Source of the DNA: Massilia sp. ST3 | Lineage (GTDB): Bacteria > Pseudomonadota > Gammaproteobacteria > Burkholderiales > Burkholderiaceae_D | DNA: 64,000 nucleotides | Reading direction: 5' to 3' | NCBI RefSeq assembly: GCF_018119405.1 | Contig: NZ_JAGPWC010000017.1 | Location: 23,568 to 87,567 of the forward strand | Part shown: positions 1 through 9,150 of the stretch, in pieces | Position numbering within the stretch: the stretch's first letter is position 1 | Layout: each line of letters opens with the position of its first letter | Program-made: the position numbers and the translations under genes | The notes under the pieces: model-generated | What the model saw: only the letters and a program-made list of their open reading frames with translations | The model's database searches: none | Told to the model about the DNA's origin: nothing

Positions 1-3000
1 ACCTGAGCCTGATCGGCGGCGTCGCCATGAGTTTCTACGACTGGTACTGTGACCTGCCGCCGTCCAGCCCGCAGGTCTGGGGCGAACAGACCGACGTGCC
101 GGAATCGGCGGACTGGTACAACTCGACCTACCTGATGGTGTGGGGCTCGAATGTGCCGATGACCCGCACCCCGGACGCCCACTTCTACACCGAGGTGCGC
201 TACAAGGGCACCAAGACCGTCGCCGTGTCCTCGGACTTCGGCGAGATGGCCAAGTTCGGCGACATCTGGCTGGCGCCCAAGCAGGGCACCGACGCCGCGC
301 TGGCGATGGCCATGGGCCACGTGATCATGAAGGAGTACCACGCTACCGGCAAGTCGGCCTACTTCAACGCCTACGCCAAGCAGTACACCGACTTCCCCAT
401 GCTGGTCCTGCTCAAGGAACGCGACGGCACCCTGGTGCCCGACTACTTCCTGCGCGCCTCCCACCTGGCGAACAGCCTGGACGAAACCAACAACCCGGAG
501 TGGAAGACCCTGGTGCTCGACCAGGCCAGCGGCCGCATCGTCGCGCCGAGCGGCTCGATCGGCTTCCGTTGGGGAGAATCCGGCAAGTGGAACCTGGAAC
601 AGAAGGAAGGCACGAGCGGCGCCGCCATCGACCCGCAGTTGTCCCTGATCGAGGCCAATGACGGCGTGGTCCCGGTCGGCTTCCCGTACTTCGGCGGCAA
701 GGACGCCGACGACCTCCTGCTGCGCAACGTGCCGGTGAAGAGAATCTCCCTGGCCGACGGCAGCGAAGCCCTGGTCACCACCGTGTTCGACCTCTCGATG
801 GCCAACTACGGCGTCGACCGCGGCATCTGCCCGAACGCGGCGAAGAGCTACGAGGACGACGTCCCGTATACCCCGGCCTGGCAGGTCAAGCACACCGGCG
901 TCAAGGCCGCCGACGTGATCACCGTGGCGCGCGAGTTCGCCGACAACGCCGACCGCACCAGGGGCAAGTCGATGGTCATCGTCGGCGCCGCGCTGAACCA
1001 CTGGTACCACATGGACATGACCTACCGCGGCATCATCAACATGCTGATGATGTGCGGCTGCATCGGCCAGAGCGGCGGCGGCTGGGCCCACTACGTTGGC
1101 CAGGAAAAGCTGCGTCCCCAGACCGGCTGGACCCCGCTCGCCTTCGCGCTCGACTGGAACCGTCCATCGCGCCAGATGAACTCGACCTCCTTCTTCTACG
1201 CCCACACCAGCCAGTGGCGCCACGAGAAGCTGCACACCGACGAGATCCTCTGCCCCACCGCCGACGGCGAACTGGGCGAGATGTCCCTGATCGACTTCAA
1301 CGCCAAGGCCGAGCGCATGGGCTGGCTGCCGTCCGCGCCTCAGCTCGAGACCAATCCGCTCGAGGTGGTGCGGGCGGCCGAAGCCGCCGGCCAGGATCCG
1401 GTCAAGTACGCGGTCGAGCAGATCAAGACAGGCAAGCTGAACTTCTCCTGCGACGACCCGGACAACCCCGCCAACTTCCCGCGCAATATGTTCGTGTGGC
1501 GCTCCAACATCCTGGGCAGCTCGGGCAAGGGCCACGAATACTTCCTGAAGTACCTGCTGGGCACCCAGAACGCCCTGATGAGCGACGAGGACGAGTGCAT
1601 CAAGCCGCGCGACATCAAGGTGCGTCCGGCCGCCGAGGGCAAGCTCGACCTGCTGGTGGTGCTGGACTTCCGCATGTCCACCACCTGCCTGTACGGCGAC
1701 ATTGTGCTGCCGACCGCCACCTGGTACGAGAAGGACGACCTCAACACCTCGGACATGCACCCTTTCATCCACCCGCTGTCGGAAGCCGTGCAGCCGCTGT
1801 GGCAGTCGAAGTCGGACTGGGAGATCTACAAGGGCATCGCCGCCAAGTTCTCGGAGATCGGCGGCGCCTACCTGGGCACCGGCAAGGACCTGGTGCTGAC
1901 CCCGCTGATGCACGACACCCCGGGCGAACTGGGCCAACCCTTCGATCCCAAGGACTGGCGCGCCGGCGAGTGCGAGCCGATCCCGGGCAAGACCATGCCG
2001 GCCATGACGGTGGTCGAGCGCAACTTCGCCGACGTCTACAAGAAGTACACCTCGGTCGGCCCGCTGCTCGAGAAAGCGGGCAACGGCGGCAAGGGCATCG
2101 GCTGGAAGACCGAACACGAGGTCGAGATCCTGCGCGGCATCAACCGCACGGTGCTCGAGGAAGGCGTATCCAAGGGCCAGCCGCGCCTCGATACGGCGAT
2201 CGATGCCGCCGAGATGATCCTGTCGCTGGCGCCCGAGACCAACGGCCACGTGGCGGTCAAGGCCTGGGACGCGCTGTCCAAGATCACGGGCCGCGACCAC
2301 ACCCACCTGGCGATCCCGCGCGAGCACGACAGCGTGCGCTTCCGCGACGTCCAGGCCCAGCCGCGCAAGATCATCTCCTCGCCCACCTGGTCGGGCCTGG
2401 AGAGCGAGGAAGTCAGCTACAACGCCTGCTACACCAATGTGCACGAACTGATCCCATGGCGCACCCTCACCGGCCGCCAGCAGTTCTACCAGGACCATGC
2501 CTGGATGCGCGACTTCGGCGAGGGGCTGTGCGTGTACAAGGCCGCGATCAACACCAAGACCACGGAGGCGATGCTGAATGCCCGCCCGAACGGCAACAAG
2601 GAGATCGCGCTGAACTGGATCACTCCGCACCAGAAATGGGGCATCCACTCGACCTACTCGGACAACCTGCGCATGCTGACCCTGTCGCGCGGCGGCCCCC
2701 ACGTGTGGCTGTCAGAGATCGACGCCAAAGCGGCCGGGATCGAGGACAACGACTGGATCGAGGTGTTCAACGTGAACGGCACCCTGACCGCGCGCGCCGT
2801 GGTCAGCCAGCGCGTGCCGGAAGGGATGACCCTGATGTACCACGCCCAGGAAAAGATCGTCAACGTGCCGGGCGCCGAGACCTCGAAGAAGCGCGGCGGC
2901 ATCCACAACTCGGTCACCCGCGCCGTGACCAAGCCGACCCACATGATCGGCGGCTACGCCCAGCTGTCCTACGGCTTCAACTACTACGGCACGGTGGGCT

Positions 3001-3200
3001 CGAACCGCGACGAATTCGTCCTGGTGCGAAAGATGCGCGACATCGACTGGATGGAAGGCGCGCGCGACGAATCGCGCCCGAACGGCGATGTGAAGACCGG
3101 CCAGGGTCCGCTGCGCGCGGTGAACGCGGCCAGGAAGCCGGCCAGGGCGGCCGAGACCGAACCCGCCATCGCCCTCGCGCCGTCGCCCAAGGGCGCATGA
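1..3200 (+). CDS. narG: Respiratory nitrate reductase alpha subunit NarG (5' end outside window)
   Basis: Catalytic subunit of the membrane-bound cytoplasm-facing nitrate reductase, reducing nitrate to nitrite at a bis-MGD molybdenum centre. About 1065 codons are visible, against about 1250 residues in the whole family protein, so roughly the first 200 residues, including the N-terminal FS0 iron-sulfur motif, lie before the window. The visible part opens with the SFYDWYCDLPP segment that carries the molybdenum-ligating Asp in E. coli NarG, followed by WGEQTDVPESADWYN, GQSGGGWAHYVGQEKLRPQ and, near the end, GGIHNSVTR and YGTVGSNRDEF. The last 40 or so residues are an Ala/Pro-rich tail. The reading frame is open from base 3. 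narH follows after 19 bp, so this is one operon. Identification is certain. Confidence 0.97.
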   Translation, partial: LSLIGGVAMSFYDWYCDLPPSSPQVWGEQTDVPESADWYNSTYLMVWGSNVPMTRTPDAHFYTEVRYKGTKTVAVSSDFGEMAKFGDIWLAPKQGTDAALAMAMGHVIMKEYHATGKSAYFNAYAKQYTDFPMLVLLKERDGTLVPDYFLRASHLANSLDETNNPEWKTLVLDQASGRIVAPSGSIGFRWGESGKWNLEQKEGTSGAAIDPQLSLIEANDGVVPVGFPYFGGKDADDLLLRNVPVKRISLADGSEALVTTVFDLSMANYGVDRGICPNAAKSYEDDVPYTPAWQVKHTGVKAADVITVAREFADNADRTRGKSMVIVGAALNHWYHMDMTYRGIINMLMMCGCIGQSGGGWAHYVGQEKLRPQTGWTPLAFALDWNRPSRQMNSTSFFYAHTSQWRHEKLHTDEILCPTADGELGEMSLIDFNAKAERMGWLPSAPQLETNPLEVVRAAEAAGQDPVKYAVEQIKTGKLNFSCDDPDNPANFPRNMFVWRSNILGSSGKGHEYFLKYLLGTQNALMSDEDECIKPRDIKVRPAAEGKLDLLVVLDFRMSTTCLYGDIVLPTATWYEKDDLNTSDMHPFIHPLSEAVQPLWQSKSDWEIYKGIAAKFSEIGGAYLGTGKDLVLTPLMHDTPGELGQPFDPKDWRAGECEPIPGKTMPAMTVVERNFADVYKKYTSVGPLLEKAGNGGKGIGWKTEHEVEILRGINRTVLEEGVSKGQPRLDTAIDAAEMILSLAPETNGHVAVKAWDALSKITGRDHTHLAIPREHDSVRFRDVQAQPRKIISSPTWSGLESEEVSYNACYTNVHELIPWRTLTGRQQFYQDHAWMRDFGEGLCVYKAAINTKTTEAMLNARPNGNKEIALNWITPHQKWGIHSTYSDNLRMLTLSRGGPHVWLSEIDAKAAGIEDNDWIEVFNVNGTLTARAVVSQRVPEGMTLMYHAQEKIVNVPGAETSKKRGGIHNSVTRAVTKPTHMIGGYAQLSYGFNYYGTVGSNRDEFVLVRKMRDIDWMEGARDESRPNGDVKTGQGPLRAVNAARKPARAAETEPAIALAPSPKGA

Positions 3201-3219
3201 GAATCAATCAGGAGTCAAT

Positions 3220-4776
3220 ATGAAGATCAGAGCACAAATCGGCATGGTGTTAAACCTGGACAAGTGCATCGGTTGCCACACCTGTTCGGTGACCTGCAAG
3301 AACGTCTGGACCAGCCGCGACGGCGTCGAGTACGCGTGGTTCAACAACGTCGAGACCAAACCGGGCATCGGCTATCCGAAGGAATGGGAAAACCAGGACA
3401 AGTGGAACGGCGGCTGGAAACGCCTCCCCTCGGGCAAGATCGAGCCGCGCCAGGGTTCGCGCCTGAAGATCCTGGCGAACATCTTCGCCAATCCCAACCT
3501 GCCGGCGATCGACGAGTACTACGAGCCCTTCACCTACGACTACGAGCGCCTGCAGAACGCGCCGCTGTCGGAGACGCCGCCGACCGCGCGCCCGATCTCG
3601 GTCTTGACCGGCAAGAAGATGGACAAGATCGAGTGGGGCCCGAACTGGGAGGACGACCTGGGCGGCGAATTCGCCAAGCGCAGCAAGGACAAGCTGTTCG
3701 ACAACGTGCAGAAGGAGATGTACTCGACCTTCGAGAACACCTTCATGATGTACCTGCCGCGCCTGTGCGAGCATTGCCTGAACCCGGCCTGCGTGGCGTC
3801 TTGCCCGTCCGGCTCGGTATACAAGCGCGAGGACGACGGCATCGTGCTGATCGACCAGGACAAGTGCCGCGGCTGGCGCATGTGCATCTCTGGTTGCCCC
3901 TACAAGAAGATCTACTACAACTGGTCCTCGGGGAAGGCCGAGAAGTGCACCTTCTGCTACCCGCGCATCGAGGCCGGCCAGCCGACCGTGTGTTCCGAAA
4001 CCTGCGTGGGCCGCATCCGCTACCTGGGCGTGCTGCTCTACGACGCGGACAAGATCGAGGCCGCGGCCTCGGTGGCCGACGAGCAGGACCTGTACGAGGC
4101 CCAGCTTGGCCTGTTCCTCGACCCGCACGATCCGAAGGTGATCGAGGAGGCGCGGCGCCAGGGCATTCCCGACGCCTGGCTGGAATCGGCCAGGCGCTCG
4201 CCGGTGTACAAGATGGCGGTCGAGTGGAAGATCGCCTTCCCGCTGCACCCGGAATACCGCACCTTGCCGATGGTCTGGTACATCCCGCCGCTGTCGCCGA
4301 TCCAGGCCGCCGCGGAAAGCGGCAAGATGGGCATGAACGGCATCCTGCCGGACACCCGCAGCCTGCGCATCCCGGTGCGCTACCTGGCCAACCTGCTTAC
4401 GGCGGGCAAGGAGGCGCCGGTGGTCCATGCGCTCGACCGCATGCTGGCGATGCGCGCCTACATGCGCGCCAAGTCGGTGGACGGCGCCGGCGACCTGAAG
4501 GTGCTGGAACAGGTGGGCCTGAGCCAGGCGGTGGTCGAGGACATGTACCACATCATGGCCATCGCCAACTACGAAGACCGCTTCGTGATCCCGAGCAGCC
4601 ACAAGGAGATGGCCGAGGACAGCTTCAACGAGAAGGGCTCCTGCGGTTTCTCGTTCGGCAACGGCTGCTCGGACGGCGTCAGCGACGCCTCCCTGTTCGG
4701 CAAGAGGAAGCAGGGTTCGGTGACGTTCGTCTCCATGCCCAAGTCGCGCAAGAAAAAAGAAGCCGAGCAGGCGTAA
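3220..4776 (+). CDS. narH: Respiratory nitrate reductase beta subunit NarH
   Basis: Electron-transfer subunit of NarGHI, passing electrons from the NarI hemes to NarG through four iron-sulfur clusters. The protein is 518 residues, the usual length. The first cluster motif CIGCHTCSVTC has Cys at 16, 19, 22 and 26, as in E. coli. The central ferredoxin part has CEHCLNPACVASCPSG, then CRGWRMCISGCPYKK, in which Trp replaces one Cys, the hallmark of the 3Fe-4S cluster of NarH, then CTFCYPR. The ATG start has an AGGAG-type ribosome site just upstream. narJ begins 26 bp after its stop. Confidence 0.97.
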   Translation: MKIRAQIGMVLNLDKCIGCHTCSVTCKNVWTSRDGVEYAWFNNVETKPGIGYPKEWENQDKWNGGWKRLPSGKIEPRQGSRLKILANIFANPNLPAIDEYYEPFTYDYERLQNAPLSETPPTARPISVLTGKKMDKIEWGPNWEDDLGGEFAKRSKDKLFDNVQKEMYSTFENTFMMYLPRLCEHCLNPACVASCPSGSVYKREDDGIVLIDQDKCRGWRMCISGCPYKKIYYNWSSGKAEKCTFCYPRIEAGQPTVCSETCVGRIRYLGVLLYDADKIEAAASVADEQDLYEAQLGLFLDPHDPKVIEEARRQGIPDAWLESARRSPVYKMAVEWKIAFPLHPEYRTLPMVWYIPPLSPIQAAAESGKMGMNGILPDTRSLRIPVRYLANLLTAGKEAPVVHALDRMLAMRAYMRAKSVDGAGDLKVLEQVGLSQAVVEDMYHIMAIANYEDRFVIPSSHKEMAEDSFNEKGSCGFSFGNGCSDGVSDASLFGKRKQGSVTFVSMPKSRKKKEAEQA

Positions 4777-4802
4777 GCCCGGCCACCGTCCAAGGAACCA
4801 CT

Positions 4803-5465
4803 ATGCAACACTTTCAAATCCTGTCGGCCCTGCTGCTCTATCCCGAGCCTGAACTGGTGGCCGCGCTGCCCGAGCTGGAGGCCGGCCTCGAACACAACCC
4901 GCGCATGCTGGCCGTGCTGCGCCCGGTGTTCGAGCACCTGGCGCGCGCAGACCTGATCACCCTGCAGCAGGTCTACGTCCAGACCTTCGACCGTACGCCC
5001 TCGCACTCGCTGCACCTGTTCGAGCATATCCACGGCGAATCGCGCGACCGCGGCCAGGCCATGGTCGACCTGATGGAGGAATACAAGAAGCACGGCCTGG
5101 CCATGACCGAGGACGAACTGCCCGACTACGTGCCGCTGTTCCTGGAATTCCTGTCCCAGCTGCCGACCGAGGACGCCGCCGGGCGCCTGCTGGGCGACGC
5201 GGTGCACGTTCTGGCCCACATCGGCCGCAAGCTGTCCGCCAACGGCAGCGTCTACGCCTGCGTGTTCGAGGTGCTGGAAGGACTCAGCCCGGTCGCGGCC
5301 GAGGCGCTCAGCGAGCCGCCGGTCAAGGACATGGACGAGGCCCTGGAAACCTTCGGCCCGGGCGTGGACGGCGTCGAACCGCTGCTCAAGCCCCAGGCCG
5401 GGGGCCTGCAGCCGATCAACTTCTACCCGAAAGGCACGCACCGCGCGGCCGCCGCCCAGCACTAG
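4803..5465 (+). CDS. narJ: Nitrate reductase assembly chaperone NarJ
   Basis: A dedicated cytoplasmic chaperone of the NarJ/TorD family that binds apo-NarG and lets molybdenum cofactor and iron-sulfur clusters be inserted before the complex docks on NarI. The ATG at 4803 is preceded by AAGGA and gives 220 residues, close to the family norm. The N-terminal half shows the helical LSALLLYPEPELV start, then QQVYVQTFDRTPSHSLHLFEH and LPDYVPLFLEFL, which are typical of NarJ. The open frame extends much further upstream inside narH, but that stretch is an out-of-frame shadow. It lies between narH and narI as in E. coli and Pseudomonas. Confidence 0.95.
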   Translation: MQHFQILSALLLYPEPELVAALPELEAGLEHNPRMLAVLRPVFEHLARADLITLQQVYVQTFDRTPSHSLHLFEHIHGESRDRGQAMVDLMEEYKKHGLAMTEDELPDYVPLFLEFLSQLPTEDAAGRLLGDAVHVLAHIGRKLSANGSVYACVFEVLEGLSPVAAEALSEPPVKDMDEALETFGPGVDGVEPLLKPQAGGLQPINFYPKGTHRAAAAQH

Positions 5466-5474
5466 GAGACCACC

Positions 5475-6158
5475 ATGAACTACCTGCACCACTTCACCTT
5501 CGGGATCTATCCCTACATCGCGCTGGCGATCTTCCTGCTGGGAAGCCTGATCCGTTTCGACCGCGAGCAGTACACCTGGAAGTCGGAATCGAGCCAGGTG
5601 CTGCACCGCGGCAGCCTGCGCCTGGGCAGCACCCTGTTCCACATCGGCGTGATCGGCCTGTTCTTCGGCCACGCCGCCGGCCTGCTGACCCCGGTTTGGG
5701 TCTGGGACACGCTGGGCGTGCCGCACGGCGCCAAGCAGCTGTTCGCGATGGTCGCGGGCGGCGTCATGGGCACGCTGTGCCTGATCGGCATCCTGCTGCT
5801 GCTGGCGCGCCGCTTCGCCAGCGACCGCCTGCGCAAGGTCACCAGCTTCAAGGACAAGATCGTGCTGCTGTGGATCCTGGCCACCCTGCTGCTCGGCCTG
5901 TACTCCATCGTGGTCTCGGCCGACCACCTCGACGGCCACACCATGGTCCAGCTGATGCAGTGGGCCCAGCACATCGTGACCTTCCGCGGCGACGCCCCCG
6001 ACTTCATCCTCGATGCGCCGCTGGTGTTCAAGCTGCACCTCTTCATGGGCATGTCGCTGTTCGTGATCTTCCCGTTCACCCGCCTGGTGCACGTGTGGAG
6101 CGGCTTCGGCGCCGTCGCCTACCTGGGCCGCGCCTTCCAGCTGGTCCGTCCACGTTGA
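5475..6158 (+). CDS. narI: Respiratory nitrate reductase gamma subunit NarI
   Basis: Membrane cytochrome b subunit that oxidises quinol on the periplasmic side and passes electrons to NarH. The protein is 227 residues with five hydrophobic segments. His56 and His66 in the second segment, and the His residues in KLHLFMG and RLVHVW near the C-terminus, match the four ligands of the two b hemes. The ATG has GGAGACC in front. NarI draws on the quinol pool, which links it to the anaerobic ubiquinone genes a few kilobases downstream. Confidence 0.96.
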   Translation: MNYLHHFTFGIYPYIALAIFLLGSLIRFDREQYTWKSESSQVLHRGSLRLGSTLFHIGVIGLFFGHAAGLLTPVWVWDTLGVPHGAKQLFAMVAGGVMGTLCLIGILLLLARRFASDRLRKVTSFKDKIVLLWILATLLLGLYSIVVSADHLDGHTMVQLMQWAQHIVTFRGDAPDFILDAPLVFKLHLFMGMSLFVIFPFTRLVHVWSGFGAVAYLGRAFQLVRPR

Positions 6159-6176
6159 TCGAGCAAGGAGACTATC

Positions 6177-6923
6177 ATGGGACTGTCCGTCAACGGCGTC
6201 GACATCGACGACAGCGCGATCGCGCAGGAACTGCCGCACCACCAGGGCAGCGCCAATCCGCTCAAGGAAACGGTGCACGAAGTCGTGCTGCGCACCGTAC
6301 TGCTGCAGGAAGCGCGCCGACTGGGCCTGGACGGGCGGGATGAGGATGCCCTCATCGAGGCGCTGTTCGAGCGCGAGGTGCGGGTGCCGCCGGCCGACGA
6401 AGCCGCCTGCGCGCGCTTCTACAGCCAGCATCCGCAGCGCTTCACCAGCGGCGAGATGCTGGAAGCGCGCCACATCCTGTTCCAGGTCACGCCGAGCGTG
6501 CCGCTGGAGCTGGTGCGCGATACCGCGGAAGGCGTGCTGGAGGCCCTCAAGGCCGAGCCGGGACGCTTCGAGGAACTGGCGCGCCAATACTCGAACTGCA
6601 GCTCGGGCGCGGTCGGCGGCCAGTTGGGCCAGCTGTCGCGCGGCCAGTGCGTGCCGGAGTTCGACAAGCTGCTGTTCCGCCTGGGCGAAGGCGAACTGGC
6701 TTCGCGCCTGGTCGAAACCCGCTTCGGCCTGCACATCGTGCAGGTGCTGCGTCGCGTCGAAGGCAGGCTGCTGCCATTCGCCGCCGTGCACGCCCAGATC
6801 GCCGACTACCTGAGCACGGCGGCCTGGCAGCGCGGCATCCACCAGTACATGCAGCTGCTGGTCGGTCGCGCCGAGATCGGCGGCGTCACGCTGGACGGCG
6901 CTTCCACCCCGCTGGTGCAGTAG
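6177..6923 (+). CDS. PpiC-type peptidyl-prolyl isomerase of the nar operon
   Basis: A 248-residue protein with a parvulin-type rotamase domain in the middle: EARHILFQV near residue 96, then LARQYSNCSSGAVGGQLGQL and ETRFGLHIVQVL, which are standard PpiC motifs. The N-terminal 90 residues are helical and resemble the NifM/SurA type. No signal peptide is visible, so it is predicted to be cytoplasmic. A homologue sits in the same place after narI in Pseudomonas aeruginosa, which suggests help in folding or maturing the nitrate reductase; that role is inferred from position. AAGGAG precedes the ATG, and it starts 18 bp after narI, so it should be cotranscribed. Confidence 0.9.
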   Translation: MGLSVNGVDIDDSAIAQELPHHQGSANPLKETVHEVVLRTVLLQEARRLGLDGRDEDALIEALFEREVRVPPADEAACARFYSQHPQRFTSGEMLEARHILFQVTPSVPLELVRDTAEGVLEALKAEPGRFEELARQYSNCSSGAVGGQLGQLSRGQCVPEFDKLLFRLGEGELASRLVETRFGLHIVQVLRRVEGRLLPFAAVHAQIADYLSTAAWQRGIHQYMQLLVGRAEIGGVTLDGASTPLVQ

Positions 6924-6931
6924 GCCGTCCC

Positions 6932-7561
6932 ATGGCGCATTCCCGCATGATGCTTCCCGTCCCGCCCGTGGCGCCGCATTCCGTGCTCGACGACCTGCAG
7001 GCGCTCGTGGCCGGCACCATGCTGGTGTCGCTGGGCGTCGGGCTGATGGGCAAGGCCGGCCTGGTCACCGGCGGCGTCGCCGGCCTGTGCCTGCTGCTGC
7101 ATTACGCGAGCGGCATCGGCTTCGGCAAAATCTTCTTCGCCCTCAGCCTGCCCTTCTACGCCTTCGCCCTGCGCAAGCTGGGCTGGCGCTTCACGCTCAA
7201 GACCCTGGGCGCGGTACTGCTGTTCTCCTTCGCCAGCGAGCTGCTGCCGCGCGCCCTGGAGCTGGAGCGCGTGCATCCGCTGTACGCGGCCGTGATGGGC
7301 GGGGTCCTGGCCGGGGTGGGCCTGTTGATGCTGTTCCGCCACCAGGCCAGCCTGGGCGGCTTCAACATCCTGTGCCTCTACCTGCAGGAGCGCTTCGGCT
7401 GGCGCGCCGGCCTGGTGCAGCTGGCGCTGGACGCCTTGATCCTGCTGGCCTCGCTGGCCGTGATTCCGCTGCGCGCCTGGCTGCTGTCGCTGGCCGGCAC
7501 CGCGGTCCTCAACCTGTCCCTGGCGATCAACCACCGCCCGGGGCGCTATCTGGCGCGCTGA
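6932..7561 (+). CDS. YitT-family integral membrane protein
   Basis: A 209-residue protein with about five hydrophobic segments, beginning with LVAGTMLVSLGVGLMGKAGL and GLVTGGVAGLCLLLHYASG, the glycine-rich pattern of the YitT/DUF161 family. A later HQASLGGFNILCLYLQERFG matches the family motif around GG. The family is widespread but has no agreed function; transport is often guessed. The ATG at 6932 is 8 bp after the isomerase stop and is only weakly served by a ribosome site, suggesting translational coupling with the nar operon. Confidence 0.82.
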   Translation: MAHSRMMLPVPPVAPHSVLDDLQALVAGTMLVSLGVGLMGKAGLVTGGVAGLCLLLHYASGIGFGKIFFALSLPFYAFALRKLGWRFTLKTLGAVLLFSFASELLPRALELERVHPLYAAVMGGVLAGVGLLMLFRHQASLGGFNILCLYLQERFGWRAGLVQLALDALILLASLAVIPLRAWLLSLAGTAVLNLSLAINHRPGRYLAR

Positions 7562-7577
7562 CGCGCCATTTCCCACC

Positions 7578-7982
7578 ATGCAGATCGCAGATTTTTCCGA
7601 TTTCCTCGCCGCAGCCCGCTCGCAGGACGAGCCGCAGCGGCTGCTGTTCGTGTTCGCCGTGGCCGAGCTTCCGCAGACCCATTCTCCCGGCCAGAAGAAG
7701 CGTTTCGAGGCCGGGCGCGGCGGCGCCCTGGCGCCGGTCATGTGCGTCGACAAGGCGCCTGCCGACCTGGGCGGCTTCGCCGCGCTGGCGGCGGAATCGC
7801 GCCATACCGGCCAAGCCTGGGACATGGTATTCGTGGCCGCGCTGCCCGGTCGCGACGACAAGACCCCGGAGCAAAACGACGTGGAGCGCGCGCTGCGCAT
7901 GATGGTCGACGCGGTCCACCGCGGCGCCATCGAGCGCTTCCTGGCCTTCGACCCCGATGGCCTGACCGTGCAATTCCACTAG
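7578..7982 (+). CDS. Small conserved protein of unknown function next to the nar and ubi genes
   Basis: A 134-residue soluble protein with no signal peptide or membrane segment. Its core reads PQRLLFVFAVAELP, then FEAGRGGALAPVMCVDK and WDMVFVAALPG. Similar small proteins in betaproteobacteria are sometimes labelled ribonucleotide reductase subunit alpha, recalled from annotation practice, but nothing here resembles a reductase catalytic domain and I do not endorse that name. It begins 16 bp after the YitT gene and is followed by the FNR-type box ahead of ubiU, so it is probably the last gene of the nar transcript. Function unknown. Confidence 0.7.
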   Translation: MQIADFSDFLAAARSQDEPQRLLFVFAVAELPQTHSPGQKKRFEAGRGGALAPVMCVDKAPADLGGFAALAAESRHTGQAWDMVFVAALPGRDDKTPEQNDVERALRMMVDAVHRGAIERFLAFDPDGLTVQFH

Positions 7983-7993
7983 CCGCGCCCTTC

Positions 7994-8007
7994 TTGAACC
8001 AGTTCAT
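7994..8007 (+). promoter_or_regulatory. Candidate FNR/CRP-family box upstream of ubiU
   Basis: TTGAACCAGTTCAT matches the TTGA-N6-TCAA pattern except for its last base. The 11-mer TTGAACCAGTT recurs upstream of nrdJ and, inverted, upstream of the small gene at 13615. The centre is 78 bp before the ubiU start. At the class II spacing of 41.5 bp the -10 would be CATGCT (8031-8036), which is only a fair match. Confidence 0.5.
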
Positions 8008-8078
8008 GGCGCTTCCCCGGGCGCCGGGGCCATGCTCCGGCCAGGGTGAATGCCGCTCCCCCTTTTAGACGGAGATCC

Positions 8079-9125
8079 ATGCCTTCCATCCTTACCGATA
8101 CCACCACCGCCCCGGCGGCCAGGCCGGCCTTCGACCTGGTCTGCCCCGCCGGCAGCCTGCCTGCCCTGAAGGCCGCGGTCGACAACGGCGCCGACTGCGT
8201 CTACCTCGGCTTTCGCGACGCCACCAATGCGCGCAACTTCGCCGGCCTGAACTTCAGCGAACGCGCCATCGCCGACGGCATCGACTACGCCCACCGGCGC
8301 GGCCGCCAGGTCTTCCTGGCCCTGAACACCTATGCCCAGCCGGGCGCCCTGGAAACATGGCGCGGCGCGGTCGACCACGCCGCCGACCTCGGCATCGACG
8401 CCGTAATCCTCGCCGATCCCGGACTGATGGAATATGCCACGCGCACCTATCCGAAGCTGCGCCTGCATTTGTCGGTCCAGGGCTCGGCCACCAATGCCGA
8501 GGCGATCAATTTCTACCACCGCCACTTCGGCATCGCCCGCGCCGTGCTGCCGCGCGTCCTGTCGCTGGCCCAGGTCGAGCAGGTGATCGGCAACACCCCG
8601 GTCGAGATCGAGGTGTTCGGCTTCGGCAGCCTGTGCGTGATGGTCGAAGGACGCTGCCAGCTGTCCTCCTACGCCACCGGCGAGTCGCCCAACACCCACG
8701 GCGTGTGCTCGCCCGCCAAGGCGGTGCGCTGGCAGCCCACGCCAAAAGGGTTGGAAGCGCGCCTGAACGAAGTGCTGATCGACCGCTACGCCGACGGCGA
8801 GCATGCCGGTTATCCGACTCTGTGCAAAGGCCGCTTCGACGTAGGCGACGAAACCTATTACGCGGTCGAGGAGCCGACCAGCCTGAACACCCTCGAGATC
8901 CTGCCCAAGCTGGTCGCCCTGGGCGCCCGCGCCGTCAAGATCGAAGGCCGCCAGCGCAGCCCGGCCTACGTGGCCCAGGTCACGCGCGTGTGGCGCGAGG
9001 CGATCGACTGCTGCCTGTCGGAACACCAGCGCTACTCGGTCAAGCCGGCCTGGATGAACGAGCTGGACAAGGTGGCCGAGGGCCAGCAGCACACGCTCGG
9101 CGCCTATCACCGCCCCTGGAAGTGA
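8079..9125 (+). CDS. ubiU: UbiU, oxygen-independent ubiquinone hydroxylation, peptidase U32 family
   Basis: Partner of UbiV in the iron-sulfur complex that hydroxylates the ubiquinone ring without oxygen. The N-terminal DLVCPAGSLPALKAAVDNGA is typical of the U32 family. The four Cys that bind a 4Fe-4S cluster in E. coli UbiU are recognisable in SLCVMVEGRCQLSSY, THGVCSPAK and PTLCKGRF. The ATG at 8079 follows GGAGATCC and gives 348 residues; an in-frame GTG 33 bp upstream is less likely. The neighbours ubiV and ubiT, and the nar genes upstream, fit nitrate respiration needing ubiquinone made under anoxia. Confidence 0.93.
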   Translation: MPSILTDTTTAPAARPAFDLVCPAGSLPALKAAVDNGADCVYLGFRDATNARNFAGLNFSERAIADGIDYAHRRGRQVFLALNTYAQPGALETWRGAVDHAADLGIDAVILADPGLMEYATRTYPKLRLHLSVQGSATNAEAINFYHRHFGIARAVLPRVLSLAQVEQVIGNTPVEIEVFGFGSLCVMVEGRCQLSSYATGESPNTHGVCSPAKAVRWQPTPKGLEARLNEVLIDRYADGEHAGYPTLCKGRFDVGDETYYAVEEPTSLNTLEILPKLVALGARAVKIEGRQRSPAYVAQVTRVWREAIDCCLSEHQRYSVKPAWMNELDKVAEGQQHTLGAYHRPWK

Positions 9126-9150
9126 ACATGAACCGACTGGAGCAACCGAC

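Noticed and set aside
6154..6167. Possible FNR box TTGATCGAGCAA near the narI stop
   Set aside because: The second half-site does not match, and the position is inside the nar operon just before a ribosome site.
4569..6842. 757-codon minus-strand open frame over narH, narJ, narI and the isomerase gene
   Set aside because: It is a shadow created by GC-rich codons; the plus-strand genes match known families throughout.
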